Positions 16,504-24,340 of a stretch of 64,000 nucleotides of DNA are shown here, in pieces. How positions within the stretch are numbered: the stretch's first letter is position 1; every line of letters starts with the position of its first letter. The notes beneath the pieces were generated by a model. That model was not told the DNA's origin. It was given only the letters and a program-made list of their open reading frames with translations, and did no database searches. Origin of the DNA: Lachnospiraceae bacterium (GTDB lineage Bacteria > Bacillota > Clostridia > Lachnospirales > Lachnospiraceae); assembly GCA_022794255.1 (NCBI GenBank), contig JAAWEL010000049.1, positions 27,075 through 91,074 on the forward strand. The letters are read 5' to 3'. The position numbers and the translations under genes were made by a program.

Positions 16504-17219
16504 TCCTTCTCCTCCTGCCTGCAGGCCTCCACAAACGCCTCCATGATCCGCCTCTGCCGCTCATCCCTTCTCCAGGAAAACTCCGGATGCCATTGTACCG
16601 CCTGAAGGAAACGTCTGTCCGGACAATATAGAGCCTCCACAATCCGGTCTGTGGCACAGGCCATAGCTTTCAGTCCAGGCGCCAGCTTTCTGATCGCCTG
16701 ATGATGGCAGCTGTTCACCCCGATCAGCTCCTCCCCTAAAAGCTTCCCCAAAGGACTTTCCGACACCAGCTCCACATCATGCCAGCGGACATCATAAGGC
16801 GGCTTCATCCGGTGAGAAAGCCCCACACCCCTCTGAGAAGGCAGATCCTGATAAAGCGTCCCGCCCATCATCACGTTAATAAACTGCATTCCCCTGCAAA
16901 TTCCAAAAATCGGCATATCCGCCCTAAACGCTTCCCTGAACAATTCCCTCTCCTGCTGATCTCTCCCCCCGTGACGCTCCCCACAAAACTCCCATACTTC
17001 CTGCCCATACAAACCCGGATCCACATCCTGCCCCCCTGTAAAAAGGATCCCATCGCACATCTTCACAAGCTGCTCCCCATCTGCCCCATCAATCCCCAGA
17101 GGCAAAATCACCGGAAGCCCCCCACAATCCTTTAACACCTCCAAATATCCCGGAAGCATCCAAATACTCTCCCGCTCCGTATCATATAGGGGCGTCACCC
17201 CAATAATCGGTTTCCTCAT
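16500..17219 (-). CDS. class I glutamine amidotransferase-like hydrolase (gamma-glutamyl-GABA hydrolase/PuuD family)
   Basis: A 239-aa peptidase C26 family protein. PuuD-like members cleave gamma-glutamyl amide bonds. The N-terminus PIIGVTPLYDTERES is typical. The nucleophile is in FGICRGMQFINVMMGG (Cys near residue 105) and the His in VQWHPEFSW near residue 220, so the triad looks intact. The gene overlaps cbiK by 4 bp and is the first of the cobalamin operon. A role in corrinoid metabolism, such as glutamine-dependent amidation support or removal of a gamma-glutamyl group, is suggested only by this coupling. It is not CbiA or CbiP, which carry an ATPase domain. Confidence 0.85.
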   Translation of the reverse strand: MRKPIIGVTPLYDTERESIWMLPGYLEVLKDCGGLPVILPLGIDGADGEQLVKMCDGILFTGGQDVDPGLYGQEVWEFCGERHGGRDQQERELFREAFRADMPIFGICRGMQFINVMMGGTLYQDLPSQRGVGLSHRMKPPYDVRWHDVELVSESPLGKLLGEELIGVNSCHHQAIRKLAPGLKAMACATDRIVEALYCPDRRFLQAVQWHPEFSWRRDERQRRIMEAFVEACRQEEKE

Positions 17220-17290
17220 CTTTCCCTGCCCATCCTTTCACCCATTCCCTGCTTCAAAAGCCATTCCCATTGCATATCTATGATTGTAAC

Positions 17291-17296
17291 ATTATA
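17291..17296 (-). promoter_or_regulatory. candidate -10 box of the cobalamin operon
   Basis: A perfect minus-strand TATAAT lies 72 bp upstream of the first operon gene, but no convincing -35 box is seen at 16-18 bp (TAGGAA at best). The leader is short, and I see no B12-box-like sequence, so a cobalamin riboswitch is not supported here. The weak -35 would fit activator dependence, which is inference. Confidence 0.4.
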
Positions 17297-17366
17297 CCAC
17301 CAACCTTCCAATCTTCCTACTACAATTTTCCCCATTCTAAAAAGAGTGAAAAACTTTTAGAACCTC

Positions 17367-17409
17367 ACAAAAAAGGCTCCTCCCCGCTCACTAAAAGCAG
17401 GGAGAAGCC
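17367..17409 (-). terminator. intrinsic terminator after the ECF S component gene
   Basis: On the minus strand GGCTTCTCCCTGCT pairs with AGCGGGGAGGAGCC (12 of 14 positions) around a 7-nt loop and is followed by TTTTTT. It lies 16 bp past the stop at 17426 and insulates the cobalamin operon from upstream transcription. Confidence 0.85.
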
Positions 17410-17425
17410 CTTTGCCTCTCATCCC

Positions 17426-18019
17426 CTACAGCACAAAAAACATCCCCGCCTTCTTAAGCACCGGCCGCACTGCCATATAAATCACCACAACAACAACCGT
17501 CCCGGCCACTGCATTGATAAAGGTAACACCGGCTGCCCATGTAGACATGATCTTGGCTGCATCCGAATGAATCCCCAGCACAAAATTCTTGTAAAAGTAC
17601 CCCACAATCGGATCCATAATCACATTAAATCCCAATCCTGCCACTGATGCAATCAATGTCCAGCGAAACACATACCCTGTATCATGCTCCCTGGTAATAT
17701 GAGCAATCCTGTGAGCCACAAACCCGGCAATCAATCCAATACAAAGCTTTAAAACAAATGTCTTTGGAGCACTGGTAATATACACCGGATCCAAAAGATC
17801 CGCAATCGTCATTCCCAAAGAGCCGGCCAATCCACCATACACTCCCCCCAAAAGCAGGGCAGCCAGAACACAGAATGCATTCCCGATATGAAGCGCCACA
17901 TAATCTCCCCCAAAAGTAGGAATCGGAATCTTAAGAAAAGTAAATGCCACATAGCACAGGGCCGTCATCAAGGCTGTCAGCGCAATCTTATACACCTTAT
18001 CATTTCTCTGAGTATTCAT
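17426..18019 (-). CDS. ECF transporter S component, vitamin substrate unknown
   Basis: A 197-aa integral membrane protein with about six hydrophobic segments, for example IALTALMTALCYVAFTFLKI near the N-terminus and ALLLGGVYGGLAGSLGMTIADLL. The sequence resembles the riboflavin-type/DUF1393 group of substrate-binding subunits for energy-coupling factor importers. These bind vitamins and share an EcfA-EcfA'-EcfT module encoded elsewhere; none is in this window. AGGAGG lies before the ATG. The gene is monocistronic, with its own promoter, twin repeat operator-like sites and a terminator. Pyridoxine or a related compound is one guess from the operator layout only; riboflavin, queuosine precursor or others remain possible. 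Confidence 0.8.
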   Translation of the reverse strand: MNTQRNDKVYKIALTALMTALCYVAFTFLKIPIPTFGGDYVALHIGNAFCVLAALLLGGVYGGLAGSLGMTIADLLDPVYITSAPKTFVLKLCIGLIAGFVAHRIAHITREHDTGYVFRWTLIASVAGLGFNVIMDPIVGYFYKNFVLGIHSDAAKIMSTWAAGVTFINAVAGTVVVVVIYMAVRPVLKKAGMFFVL

Positions 18020-18071
18020 AATTTGTCCTCCTCATGCTGTTTGGAGCTCCATAGTTTTCTTGTTGTTCCCC

Positions 18072-18134
18072 ATAATAGCACGCAAGTGGATTGTTACAAA
18101 TAACCAGTTTATTATTTTTTAATCATACCAGTTT
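18072..18134 (-). promoter_or_regulatory. promoter with two direct repeats upstream of the ECF S component
   Basis: TTGTAA (18094-18099), a 16-bp spacer and TATTAT (18072-18077) on the minus strand. Directly upstream lie two direct repeats: ACCAGTTT at 18103-18110 and 18127-18134, 24 bp apart on the plus strand, each followed by an A/T-rich tail. Same-orientation boxes just upstream of -35 resemble sites of MocR/GntR-type regulators; that link is inference. Confidence 0.5.
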
Positions 18135-18143
18135 TATTCTTTG

Positions 18144-18800
18144 CTAATCTCTAGACTCCACGCAAACAAGAACACCCTCCGCAAATTCCAGAATCCCTTC
18201 CTCCTTTATCAGTTCATTGCTGATACAGAGTCCGGCTTCCTCACCCCGGCAAATATTCTTCTTTGTCAGAGGATATTTAAATCCGGTTAAAGTAATCCCT
18301 GTCACCTGCTCCGTATAAGGCAAAAAAGACACATATTTTCCCCACAACTGGTCTTTATAAAAGGTTTTTCCCTCATCCAAAAGATAAAGCTTGTTCCGGG
18401 CATCTACAATCCATGCCTCCACTCCCTTTTGCAGGCAGGCATACAATACATGAATATTGCCCAGCATGTGATCCAGCCTTCCTCCAGTGGCACCTAAAAA
18501 TACCATGCGGCTGCAGCCTAGGGTCAGTCCCCGGCTTCTTGCCAGCTCTGTGTCTGTCTCATTCTTCTCTGGCCTGTGCTTCTCCCACACAATATAGGGA
18601 ATCTTCCGGAAACGCTCGATCACCTGCGGTCTTACCGTATCAAAATCCCCTACCACATAATCCGGAATCAGCTTAAGCGCCTCCGCCATCTCAAGGCCTC
18701 CGTCCACAGCAATCACCTTGTCAAAGGCCTCCTTCTTCAAAAAAGACCGGGCGAAAGCCAGATCCAGCTCTCCGCCCGTCACAATTAAACACTTCTTCAT
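18144..18800 (-). CDS. thiN: thiamine pyrophosphokinase
   Basis: Transfers pyrophosphate from ATP to thiamine to make the cofactor TPP. The 218-aa protein shows VIAVDGGLEMAEAL, PDYVVGDFDTVRP and FLGATGGRLDHMLGNIHVL, the three ThiN/TPK landmark blocks with Asp/Gly-rich nucleotide binding. Length is typical. The ATG overlaps the rpe stop by 4 bp. It is the last gene of the long housekeeping series; no clear terminator was found after it. Confidence 0.93.
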   Translation of the reverse strand: MKKCLIVTGGELDLAFARSFLKKEAFDKVIAVDGGLEMAEALKLIPDYVVGDFDTVRPQVIERFRKIPYIVWEKHRPEKNETDTELARSRGLTLGCSRMVFLGATGGRLDHMLGNIHVLYACLQKGVEAWIVDARNKLYLLDEGKTFYKDQLWGKYVSFLPYTEQVTGITLTGFKYPLTKKNICRGEEAGLCISNELIKEEGILEFAEGVLVCVESRD

Positions 18801-19465
18801 CTTGTAAACGCTCCACCAAATTTTTCCAAAAATGCCCGGGTGTTCGCCTCCGGATCCCCGCCAAAAACAGCGGATCCTGCCACAATGATATTGGCTCCCG
18901 CCTTAAGAACCTGCCCCACATTGTCCAGGGTAATTCCTCCGTCTATCTGAATATCTGTAAAAAGACCCAGAGCATCTAACCGGCTGCGCAGCTGTCTGAC
19001 CTTTTCCAAGGTGTAGGGAATAAATTTCTGCCCGCCAAAGCCTGGATTTACAGACATAATTAATACCATATCCACCTGGTCTAAAACAAGCTCTATGGCT
19101 GACACCGGTGTTGCCGGATTGATTGCCACTGCTGCCTTCATGTCTAAAGAATGGATCTGCTGAATTGTCCGGTCCAGATGACGGCATGCCTCCTGATGAA
19201 CACAGAGAAGATCTGCCCCAGCTTTTTTCATGTCCTCCGCATACCTTCCCGGTTCCTCCACCATCATATGAACATCAAACACCTTATCCGTACTGGAGCG
19301 GATACTTTTGATCACCGGCATACCAAAAGATATGCTGGGCACAAACATTCCATCCATCACATCAATATGAATATATTCCGCCCCAGCCTTCGCCACCTGC
19401 TCCACAGCTTCTCCCAAATTTTTAAAATCTGCCGCCAGCACAGACGGCGCCAGTATTCTTTTCAT
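18797..19465 (-). CDS. rpe: ribulose-phosphate 3-epimerase
   Basis: Interconverts ribulose 5-phosphate and xylulose 5-phosphate in the pentose phosphate pathway. The 222-aa TIM-barrel protein has APSVLAADF, YIHIDVMDGMFVPSISFG (metal-binding His/Asp), VFDVHMMVEEPGRY, VLIMSVNPGFGGQKFI and IQIDGGITLDNV, all canonical. It sits 2 bp after rsgA and overlaps thiN, as in many Firmicutes. Confidence 0.96.
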   Translation of the reverse strand: MKRILAPSVLAADFKNLGEAVEQVAKAGAEYIHIDVMDGMFVPSISFGMPVIKSIRSSTDKVFDVHMMVEEPGRYAEDMKKAGADLLCVHQEACRHLDRTIQQIHSLDMKAAVAINPATPVSAIELVLDQVDMVLIMSVNPGFGGQKFIPYTLEKVRQLRSRLDALGLFTDIQIDGGITLDNVGQVLKAGANIIVAGSAVFGGDPEANTRAFLEKFGGAFTR

Positions 19466-19466
19466 G

Positions 19467-20348
19467 TCAGTATCTCCTTCTCTCTTTCAGCTCCTGATAG
19501 AGTAACAGATAATTGTCATAGCGGCTTCGACTGATTTGTTTTTCTCTGACTGCCTCCTTGACACCACAGACTGGTTCTCCTACATGAACGCAGCCATCTC
19601 CAAACCGGCAGGCAGCACTATGTCCGGAAAACTCCGGAAAACAGTATTTCAGCTGGCCTGCCTCAAGCTCCTCCAAATACAGAGAGCTAAAGCCTGGTGT
19701 GTCCATCACGTAGGTACCTTCCTCCACACAGAACAGCTCCGCATGGCGGGTGGTATGCCGTCCTCTCTGTATCTTTCTGCTGACCATGCCAGTCTCCATC
19801 CTGGCCAATGGCTGTAAAAGATTGGTCAGAGAAGACTTACCCACGCCGGATGGCCCCGCTAAAATGGTGGTTTTTCTCTGCAAAAGTTCTTTTAGCTCCC
19901 TGATTCCCAGTCCGGTATAAGTGCTGATAAAATGTACCCTGCAGCCACTATCCCGATAAATCTCCTCGTATAAAAGTCTCTCCTCATCTCCCCCGATATC
20001 CATCTTGTTAAAACAGATGATCACCGGGATCTGCTGCAGCTCCATCCTTACCAGAAAGCGATCCAGAAGATTGAAGCTGGGCTCAGGCTCTGCCATGGCA
20101 AATACCACCAGAGCCTGATCAATGTTGGAAGAGGCCGGACGGATCAGCATATTCCTCCGCGGAAGGATCTCCTCAATGTTCCCCTCTCTATCCGCCTCGT
20201 CCAATATGGTAAATTCCACATTATCTCCCACCAGAGGTTTGATGCCCCGTTTGCGGAACACCCCCTTGGCCTTGCAGGCATAGACCGTTTCATGCCTGTC
20301 GTGAACATAATAAAATCCCGCAATTCCTTTGATTATCTTGCCTGTCAT
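19467..20348 (-). CDS. rsgA: ribosome small subunit-dependent GTPase A
   Basis: A circularly permuted GTPase that checks late 30S assembly. Visible in order: an N-terminal OB domain, G4 FNKMD, G1 GPSGVGKSSL near residue 170, the RHTTRHAELF switch region, G3 DTPGFSSLYL, and a C-terminal zinc motif (CRFGDGCVHVGEPVC, Cys-Cys-His-Cys). The start at 20348 (MTGKIIKG) is preferred over the ATG at 20360 because AGAGG lies just upstream. It lies 27 bp after prkC. Confidence 0.95.
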   Translation of the reverse strand: MTGKIIKGIAGFYYVHDRHETVYACKAKGVFRKRGIKPLVGDNVEFTILDEADREGNIEEILPRRNMLIRPASSNIDQALVVFAMAEPEPSFNLLDRFLVRMELQQIPVIICFNKMDIGGDEERLLYEEIYRDSGCRVHFISTYTGLGIRELKELLQRKTTILAGPSGVGKSSLTNLLQPLARMETGMVSRKIQRGRHTTRHAELFCVEEGTYVMDTPGFSSLYLEELEAGQLKYCFPEFSGHSAACRFGDGCVHVGEPVCGVKEAVREKQISRSRYDNYLLLYQELKERRRY

Positions 20349-20375
20349 ACATCCTCTCATTCGCTGAATCTCAGA

Positions 20376-22547
20376 TCAGTCCATGGGGAAAAAGGTCAGG
20401 GGATAGGACTTTAGCACTGCCCCGGACTCTGCATCCACAACCTCCACTTCCCCCTTGTCACTTCCGTTTAAGCTTTCAATGCTGGTGTAACTGATGGGAA
20501 GCAACACTGCACCTGTAATGGTCTTTGCATCCGTCAAAGTCCGGTAAACCGGTGTACCGTCTGCATCTACCTGATGCAGACGAACCAGGACCGTCACGCT
20601 GGCACTGCCTGCCCCTGGCCCGATCAGATTGCTCAGATCATAAACATCATTGATGGAAGCCACATATCGCTGCTGGCGTACCTCCGGTCCGCTGCTGACC
20701 ACATAGCTGATCTTCCCCCCCACTTCAATCTGGCCATCCTGGCCTCCCTCCTGGCGGATGATGCTTCCCTTGGGAACTGTATCGCTGATCTCTGTGGAAG
20801 TGTCTCCCGGTAAAAGACCTGCCTCACCTAAAAGCGCTAAAGCATCCTGCTCCGGTTTTCCCACCAGATTGGGTACTGGCACCATATCTACATGAGGGCC
20901 TGTGCTGACATAGAGCGTAACTGTGCTTCCCTCTGCCGCCTTCTCCGGCTCATAGCGGAGAAGCATCCCCTTCTCCACCGTCTCGCTCTCTTCTTCTGTC
21001 ACCTGCACAGTCAGTCCCCGGTCCTGCAAAAGCCTGGTGGCAGAAGCCACACTCATGGTTTCCAGATCCAAAGCAGTCAGATCAATTTTATCCGACCCAA
21101 GGCTGACCACCACATTCACATGGGAATACTTGGATACTACTGTGCCATAATCCGGATCCTGGGAAATTACATACCCCTTTTCCACCACATCCGATGCCTG
21201 ATAAGTAGGCTTCATGCTGAGAAAGTTCTCCTTAAGCTTTGTCTCTGCCAGATCCTCCGGCAGCTCCAGCACATCTGGCATGTAAACCTCTGTATCTTTT
21301 AAAGTCTCCCCGTTTTCATTGGTCTGGGCCTGGGATTCCGGGCTCTGACTGGTGGTCTCTCTGCCCAAAAGACCGGAACCGGACTGGAACATACCTCCCA
21401 GCTTTGAAAAAACTACAATCAGCACTGCCACAATGATAATCGCCACCACAATCCCTGCCGCTGCAAGCATCCGCTCAATATGGGAATTAACCTGATCTTC
21501 CGGCTTCTGAGAGATTCTCTCCTGCGGTCTTTGAGACCGCCGGTTATCAGAAGGATGGCGGGTTATGGCTGTCTCACCAGTTGGTCTGCGGACATATTCC
21601 CGAACCGGCTCCTCCCGAGCCGGATTGTACTGCTCCTTAATTCTGGCCAGCTCTTTCCCGCTGATCTTCACTGTATGCCCCTGCAATGCCCGGGATCCAT
21701 CCGAATCCTTAACAAATTCTCCCTCCGGCTGAACCAATGCCTTCCGCAGATCTCCAATCAGTTCATTGGCACTGCTGTATCGATTCTCCGGCTTTTTGGC
21801 CGTACACTTTAAGATAATCCGCTCAAAGCTGGCAGGGATCTCAGGATTATATACACTAGGCGGCACTATGGCATCTTCCAGATGAGCCAGCGCAATAGCC
21901 ACCGTATTGTCCCCCTCAAAGGGCACCCGGCCGGTAACCATCTCATACATGGTAATCCCCAGGGAATAAATATCACTGCGGCTGTCACTATAGCCGCCTC
22001 TGGCCTGTTCTGGAGAAATATAGTGAACCGACCCCATGGCCGCTGAGGTCATGGTCTGAGCAGAGACTCCCCGGGCAATACCGAAATCTGCCACCTTCAC
22101 CTTGCCGTCCCGGGAAACAATCATATTCTGGGGTTTAATATCCCGGTGGATAATGTTCTGCTCATGAGCAGCAGCAATCCCCTGAGCCACCTGAATGGCT
22201 ATCCCGATACTTTCCTTTATCTCCAGCTTTCCCTTCCGGGCAATGTATACCTTTAGGGTTACTCCATCTATCAGCTCCATCACTATATAGTGAAATTTTC
22301 CTTCGTCAATTACATCATAGACATTGACAATATTGGGATGTGACAGACGGGCAGCCGCCTGAGCCTCCATTTTAAACTTGCTTACAAAGGTACTGTCATT
22401 GCTGAACTCCTCCTTCAGCACTTTCACCGCCACCAGCCGATTCAGTTTATGACACTTTGCCTTGTAAACCTCAGACATTCCGCCGGAGCCCACCTGCTCT
22501 AGGATCTCATACCGATCCTGCAGATACACACCGGGCCGGAGCATCAT
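20376..22547 (-). CDS. prkC: PASTA-domain Ser/Thr protein kinase
   Basis: A membrane-spanning kinase that senses peptidoglycan fragments and phosphorylates proteins in growth and germination control. The 723-aa product has a kinase domain (residues 12-270: VGSGGMSEVYKA, VAVKVLK, HRDIKPQNMI, VADFGIAR), a linker, one membrane span near residues 365-390, and three extracellular PASTA repeats (about residues 420-480, 490-555 and 560-625). A C-terminal tail of roughly 100 residues follows. It overlaps prpC by 4 bp (ATGA), the standard kinase/phosphatase coupling. Confidence 0.95.
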   Translation of the reverse strand: MMLRPGVYLQDRYEILEQVGSGGMSEVYKAKCHKLNRLVAVKVLKEEFSNDSTFVSKFKMEAQAAARLSHPNIVNVYDVIDEGKFHYIVMELIDGVTLKVYIARKGKLEIKESIGIAIQVAQGIAAAHEQNIIHRDIKPQNMIVSRDGKVKVADFGIARGVSAQTMTSAAMGSVHYISPEQARGGYSDSRSDIYSLGITMYEMVTGRVPFEGDNTVAIALAHLEDAIVPPSVYNPEIPASFERIILKCTAKKPENRYSSANELIGDLRKALVQPEGEFVKDSDGSRALQGHTVKISGKELARIKEQYNPAREEPVREYVRRPTGETAITRHPSDNRRSQRPQERISQKPEDQVNSHIERMLAAAGIVVAIIIVAVLIVVFSKLGGMFQSGSGLLGRETTSQSPESQAQTNENGETLKDTEVYMPDVLELPEDLAETKLKENFLSMKPTYQASDVVEKGYVISQDPDYGTVVSKYSHVNVVVSLGSDKIDLTALDLETMSVASATRLLQDRGLTVQVTEEESETVEKGMLLRYEPEKAAEGSTVTLYVSTGPHVDMVPVPNLVGKPEQDALALLGEAGLLPGDTSTEISDTVPKGSIIRQEGGQDGQIEVGGKISYVVSSGPEVRQQRYVASINDVYDLSNLIGPGAGSASVTVLVRLHQVDADGTPVYRTLTDAKTITGAVLLPISYTSIESLNGSDKGEVEVVDAESGAVLKSYPLTFFPMD

Positions 22548-23293
22548 AAGGCCACCTCACGGAGCTGAGGCTCCACAAGAATCACAGAAATATTGTCTTT
22601 TCCCCCGCCCCGGTTGGCTGCCTCCACCAGGGTGTTTGCCTTCTTTTTAAGATCCTCTTCTGTCCGGATAATATATTCGATCTCAAACTCATCCACCATA
22701 TTGCTCAGTCCATCCGAGCACATCAAAAAATAATCTTTCGGCTTCAGCTTTAAAGCAAAAAGATCAATGTCCACCGTATCCCCGGTTCCAATTGCCCGGG
22801 TGATAATATTCTTCTTTTCCTGATAATCCCTGCTTCCCCGCTTCATCTTCCCCAATGCTACCAGCTCCTCCACATAGGAGTGATCCCGGGTCACCTGCTC
22901 TAGCTTTTCCCGCAAAAGATACAGCCTGCTGTCCCCGATATTTGCCACATAGAGTACATTTCCCTTGACTGTAGCCACTACCAGCGTGCTTCCCATGCCA
23001 AATAAAGCTGGTTCATTGTTTGCCTTAAAGTACAGCTCCCGGTTCATTTTCCGGATTCCCTCCTTTAAGATACCATGAATATCCTTATCCGGATATTTTT
23101 TTCCGAAAAAAGCCACCAGATTCTCCACCGCAAAGCGGGAGGCATAGTCTCCCGCTTTGTGGCCTCCCATACCATCCGCCACTATAAACAGATTATCCAG
23201 AGAGCCCACAGGGGCTGTTGAGGAATAGATATAGTCCTGATTTATGCTGCGGTATCTTCCCACATCTGTAAGTGCATATGCCTGCACTGCCAT
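22544..23293 (-). CDS. prpC: PP2C-type Ser/Thr protein phosphatase
   Basis: Reverses PrkC phosphorylation. The 249-aa protein carries the PP2C metal-binding motifs INQDYIYS, VADGMGGHKAGDYAS, VANIGDSRLYLL, VTRDHSYVEELV, CSDGLSNMVDEF and GGGKDNISVILV. The start codon ATG at 23293 shares its A with the rlmN TGA stop (TGATG), an arrangement that favours this start over the TTG one codon upstream; AAGGAGG is close by. It is encoded between rlmN and prkC. Confidence 0.95.
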   Translation of the reverse strand: MAVQAYALTDVGRYRSINQDYIYSSTAPVGSLDNLFIVADGMGGHKAGDYASRFAVENLVAFFGKKYPDKDIHGILKEGIRKMNRELYFKANNEPALFGMGSTLVVATVKGNVLYVANIGDSRLYLLREKLEQVTRDHSYVEELVALGKMKRGSRDYQEKKNIITRAIGTGDTVDIDLFALKLKPKDYFLMCSDGLSNMVDEFEIEYIIRTEEDLKKKANTLVEAANRGGGKDNISVILVEPQLREVAL

Positions 23294-24330
23294 CAACCTC
23301 CTTCCAAAAAGCTTCTGCGAAGCTGTCCGCAGGCACCCTGGATGTCCCTGCCCATTTCCCGTCTCACTGTGACAGCGATCCCTTCTTTTTCCAAAATCCC
23401 TTTAAATTCCTGAATCGCCTTTTTGTCCGAACGTTCAAAGTCCCTTTCCTTAACCGGATTAACCGGAATCAGATTCACATGGCCATGCATATTTCTTAAA
23501 AGCCTGACCAAAGCTTTCGCCTCCCCGGAATTGTCATTGACTCCCTTAACCAGACTGTACTCAAAAGTCACTCTCCGCCCGGTCTTTTCAAAATATTCCT
23601 GGCATGCTGCCAGTATCTCTCTCAAAGAATAGCGATTAGCCACTGGCATCAGAGTCCGCCTTACCTCATCATTGGGCGCATGAAGAGACAGAGCCAGCGT
23701 TACTGGCAGTCCCTCCTCTCCAAAGCGGCGGATCCCCGGGACAATCCCGCAGGTGGAAACCGTAATATTCCTCAGACTGATATGAAGGCCCTGCTGGTGG
23801 GAAACCAGCTTAAGAAAGCGAATCACCTGGTCATAATTGTCAAAAGGCTCTCCGGATCCCATAATCACAATGTGCGAAATCCGCTCTCCCTTAAGCTCCT
23901 GAATCCGGTACACCTGTTCTAACATCTCTGACGCTGTAAGGTTTCGCGCCAGTCCGTCAATAGTTGATGCACAAAAACGACATCCCATCCGGCATCCTAC
24001 CTGGGAAGAAATACACACAGAACAGCCATGTTGATATTTCATCCACACACTCTCAATCACATTGCCATCTGCCAGCCGAAACAAATATTTGCAGGTGCCA
24101 TCGATCTGGGAAACTTTCACCTGGGACGGTTCCAATACCGTCAGTCTGCACTGATCCAGAAGCTTCTTACGGAGCTCCTTGGAAAGATTGCTCATCTGTT
24201 CAAAATCCGTCACAAGTTTTTGATGAAGCCACCCAAAAATCTGTCCGGCGCGAAAGGGCTTCTCCCCCATTTCCCCAAGCATTTGTTCCAGCTCAGAAAA
24301 ATACAGAGACTTGATATCTGTCTTTTCCAT
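23293..24330 (-). CDS. rlmN: dual-specificity 23S rRNA/tRNA adenine-C2 methyltransferase
   Basis: A radical SAM enzyme that methylates A2503 of 23S rRNA and A37 of some tRNAs. The 345-aa product has the CxxxCxxC cluster in GCRMGCRFCAST near residue 115, IVIMGSGEPFDNYDQV, ISLRNITVSTCGIVPGI, and the C-terminal Cys near ACGQL that forms the methyl-cysteine partner. Translation is coupled to prpC by a TGATG junction; it follows rsmB by 10 bp. Confidence 0.95.
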   Translation of the reverse strand: MEKTDIKSLYFSELEQMLGEMGEKPFRAGQIFGWLHQKLVTDFEQMSNLSKELRKKLLDQCRLTVLEPSQVKVSQIDGTCKYLFRLADGNVIESVWMKYQHGCSVCISSQVGCRMGCRFCASTIDGLARNLTASEMLEQVYRIQELKGERISHIVIMGSGEPFDNYDQVIRFLKLVSHQQGLHISLRNITVSTCGIVPGIRRFGEEGLPVTLALSLHAPNDEVRRTLMPVANRYSLREILAACQEYFEKTGRRVTFEYSLVKGVNDNSGEAKALVRLLRNMHGHVNLIPVNPVKERDFERSDKKAIQEFKGILEKEGIAVTVRREMGRDIQGACGQLRRSFLEGG

Positions 24331-24340
24331 GAAATCCCTC

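Noticed and set aside
17220..17366. Possible cobalamin riboswitch before the cobalamin operon
   Set aside because: The stretch is only about 150 bp, and no B12 box or matching stem arrangement was seen.
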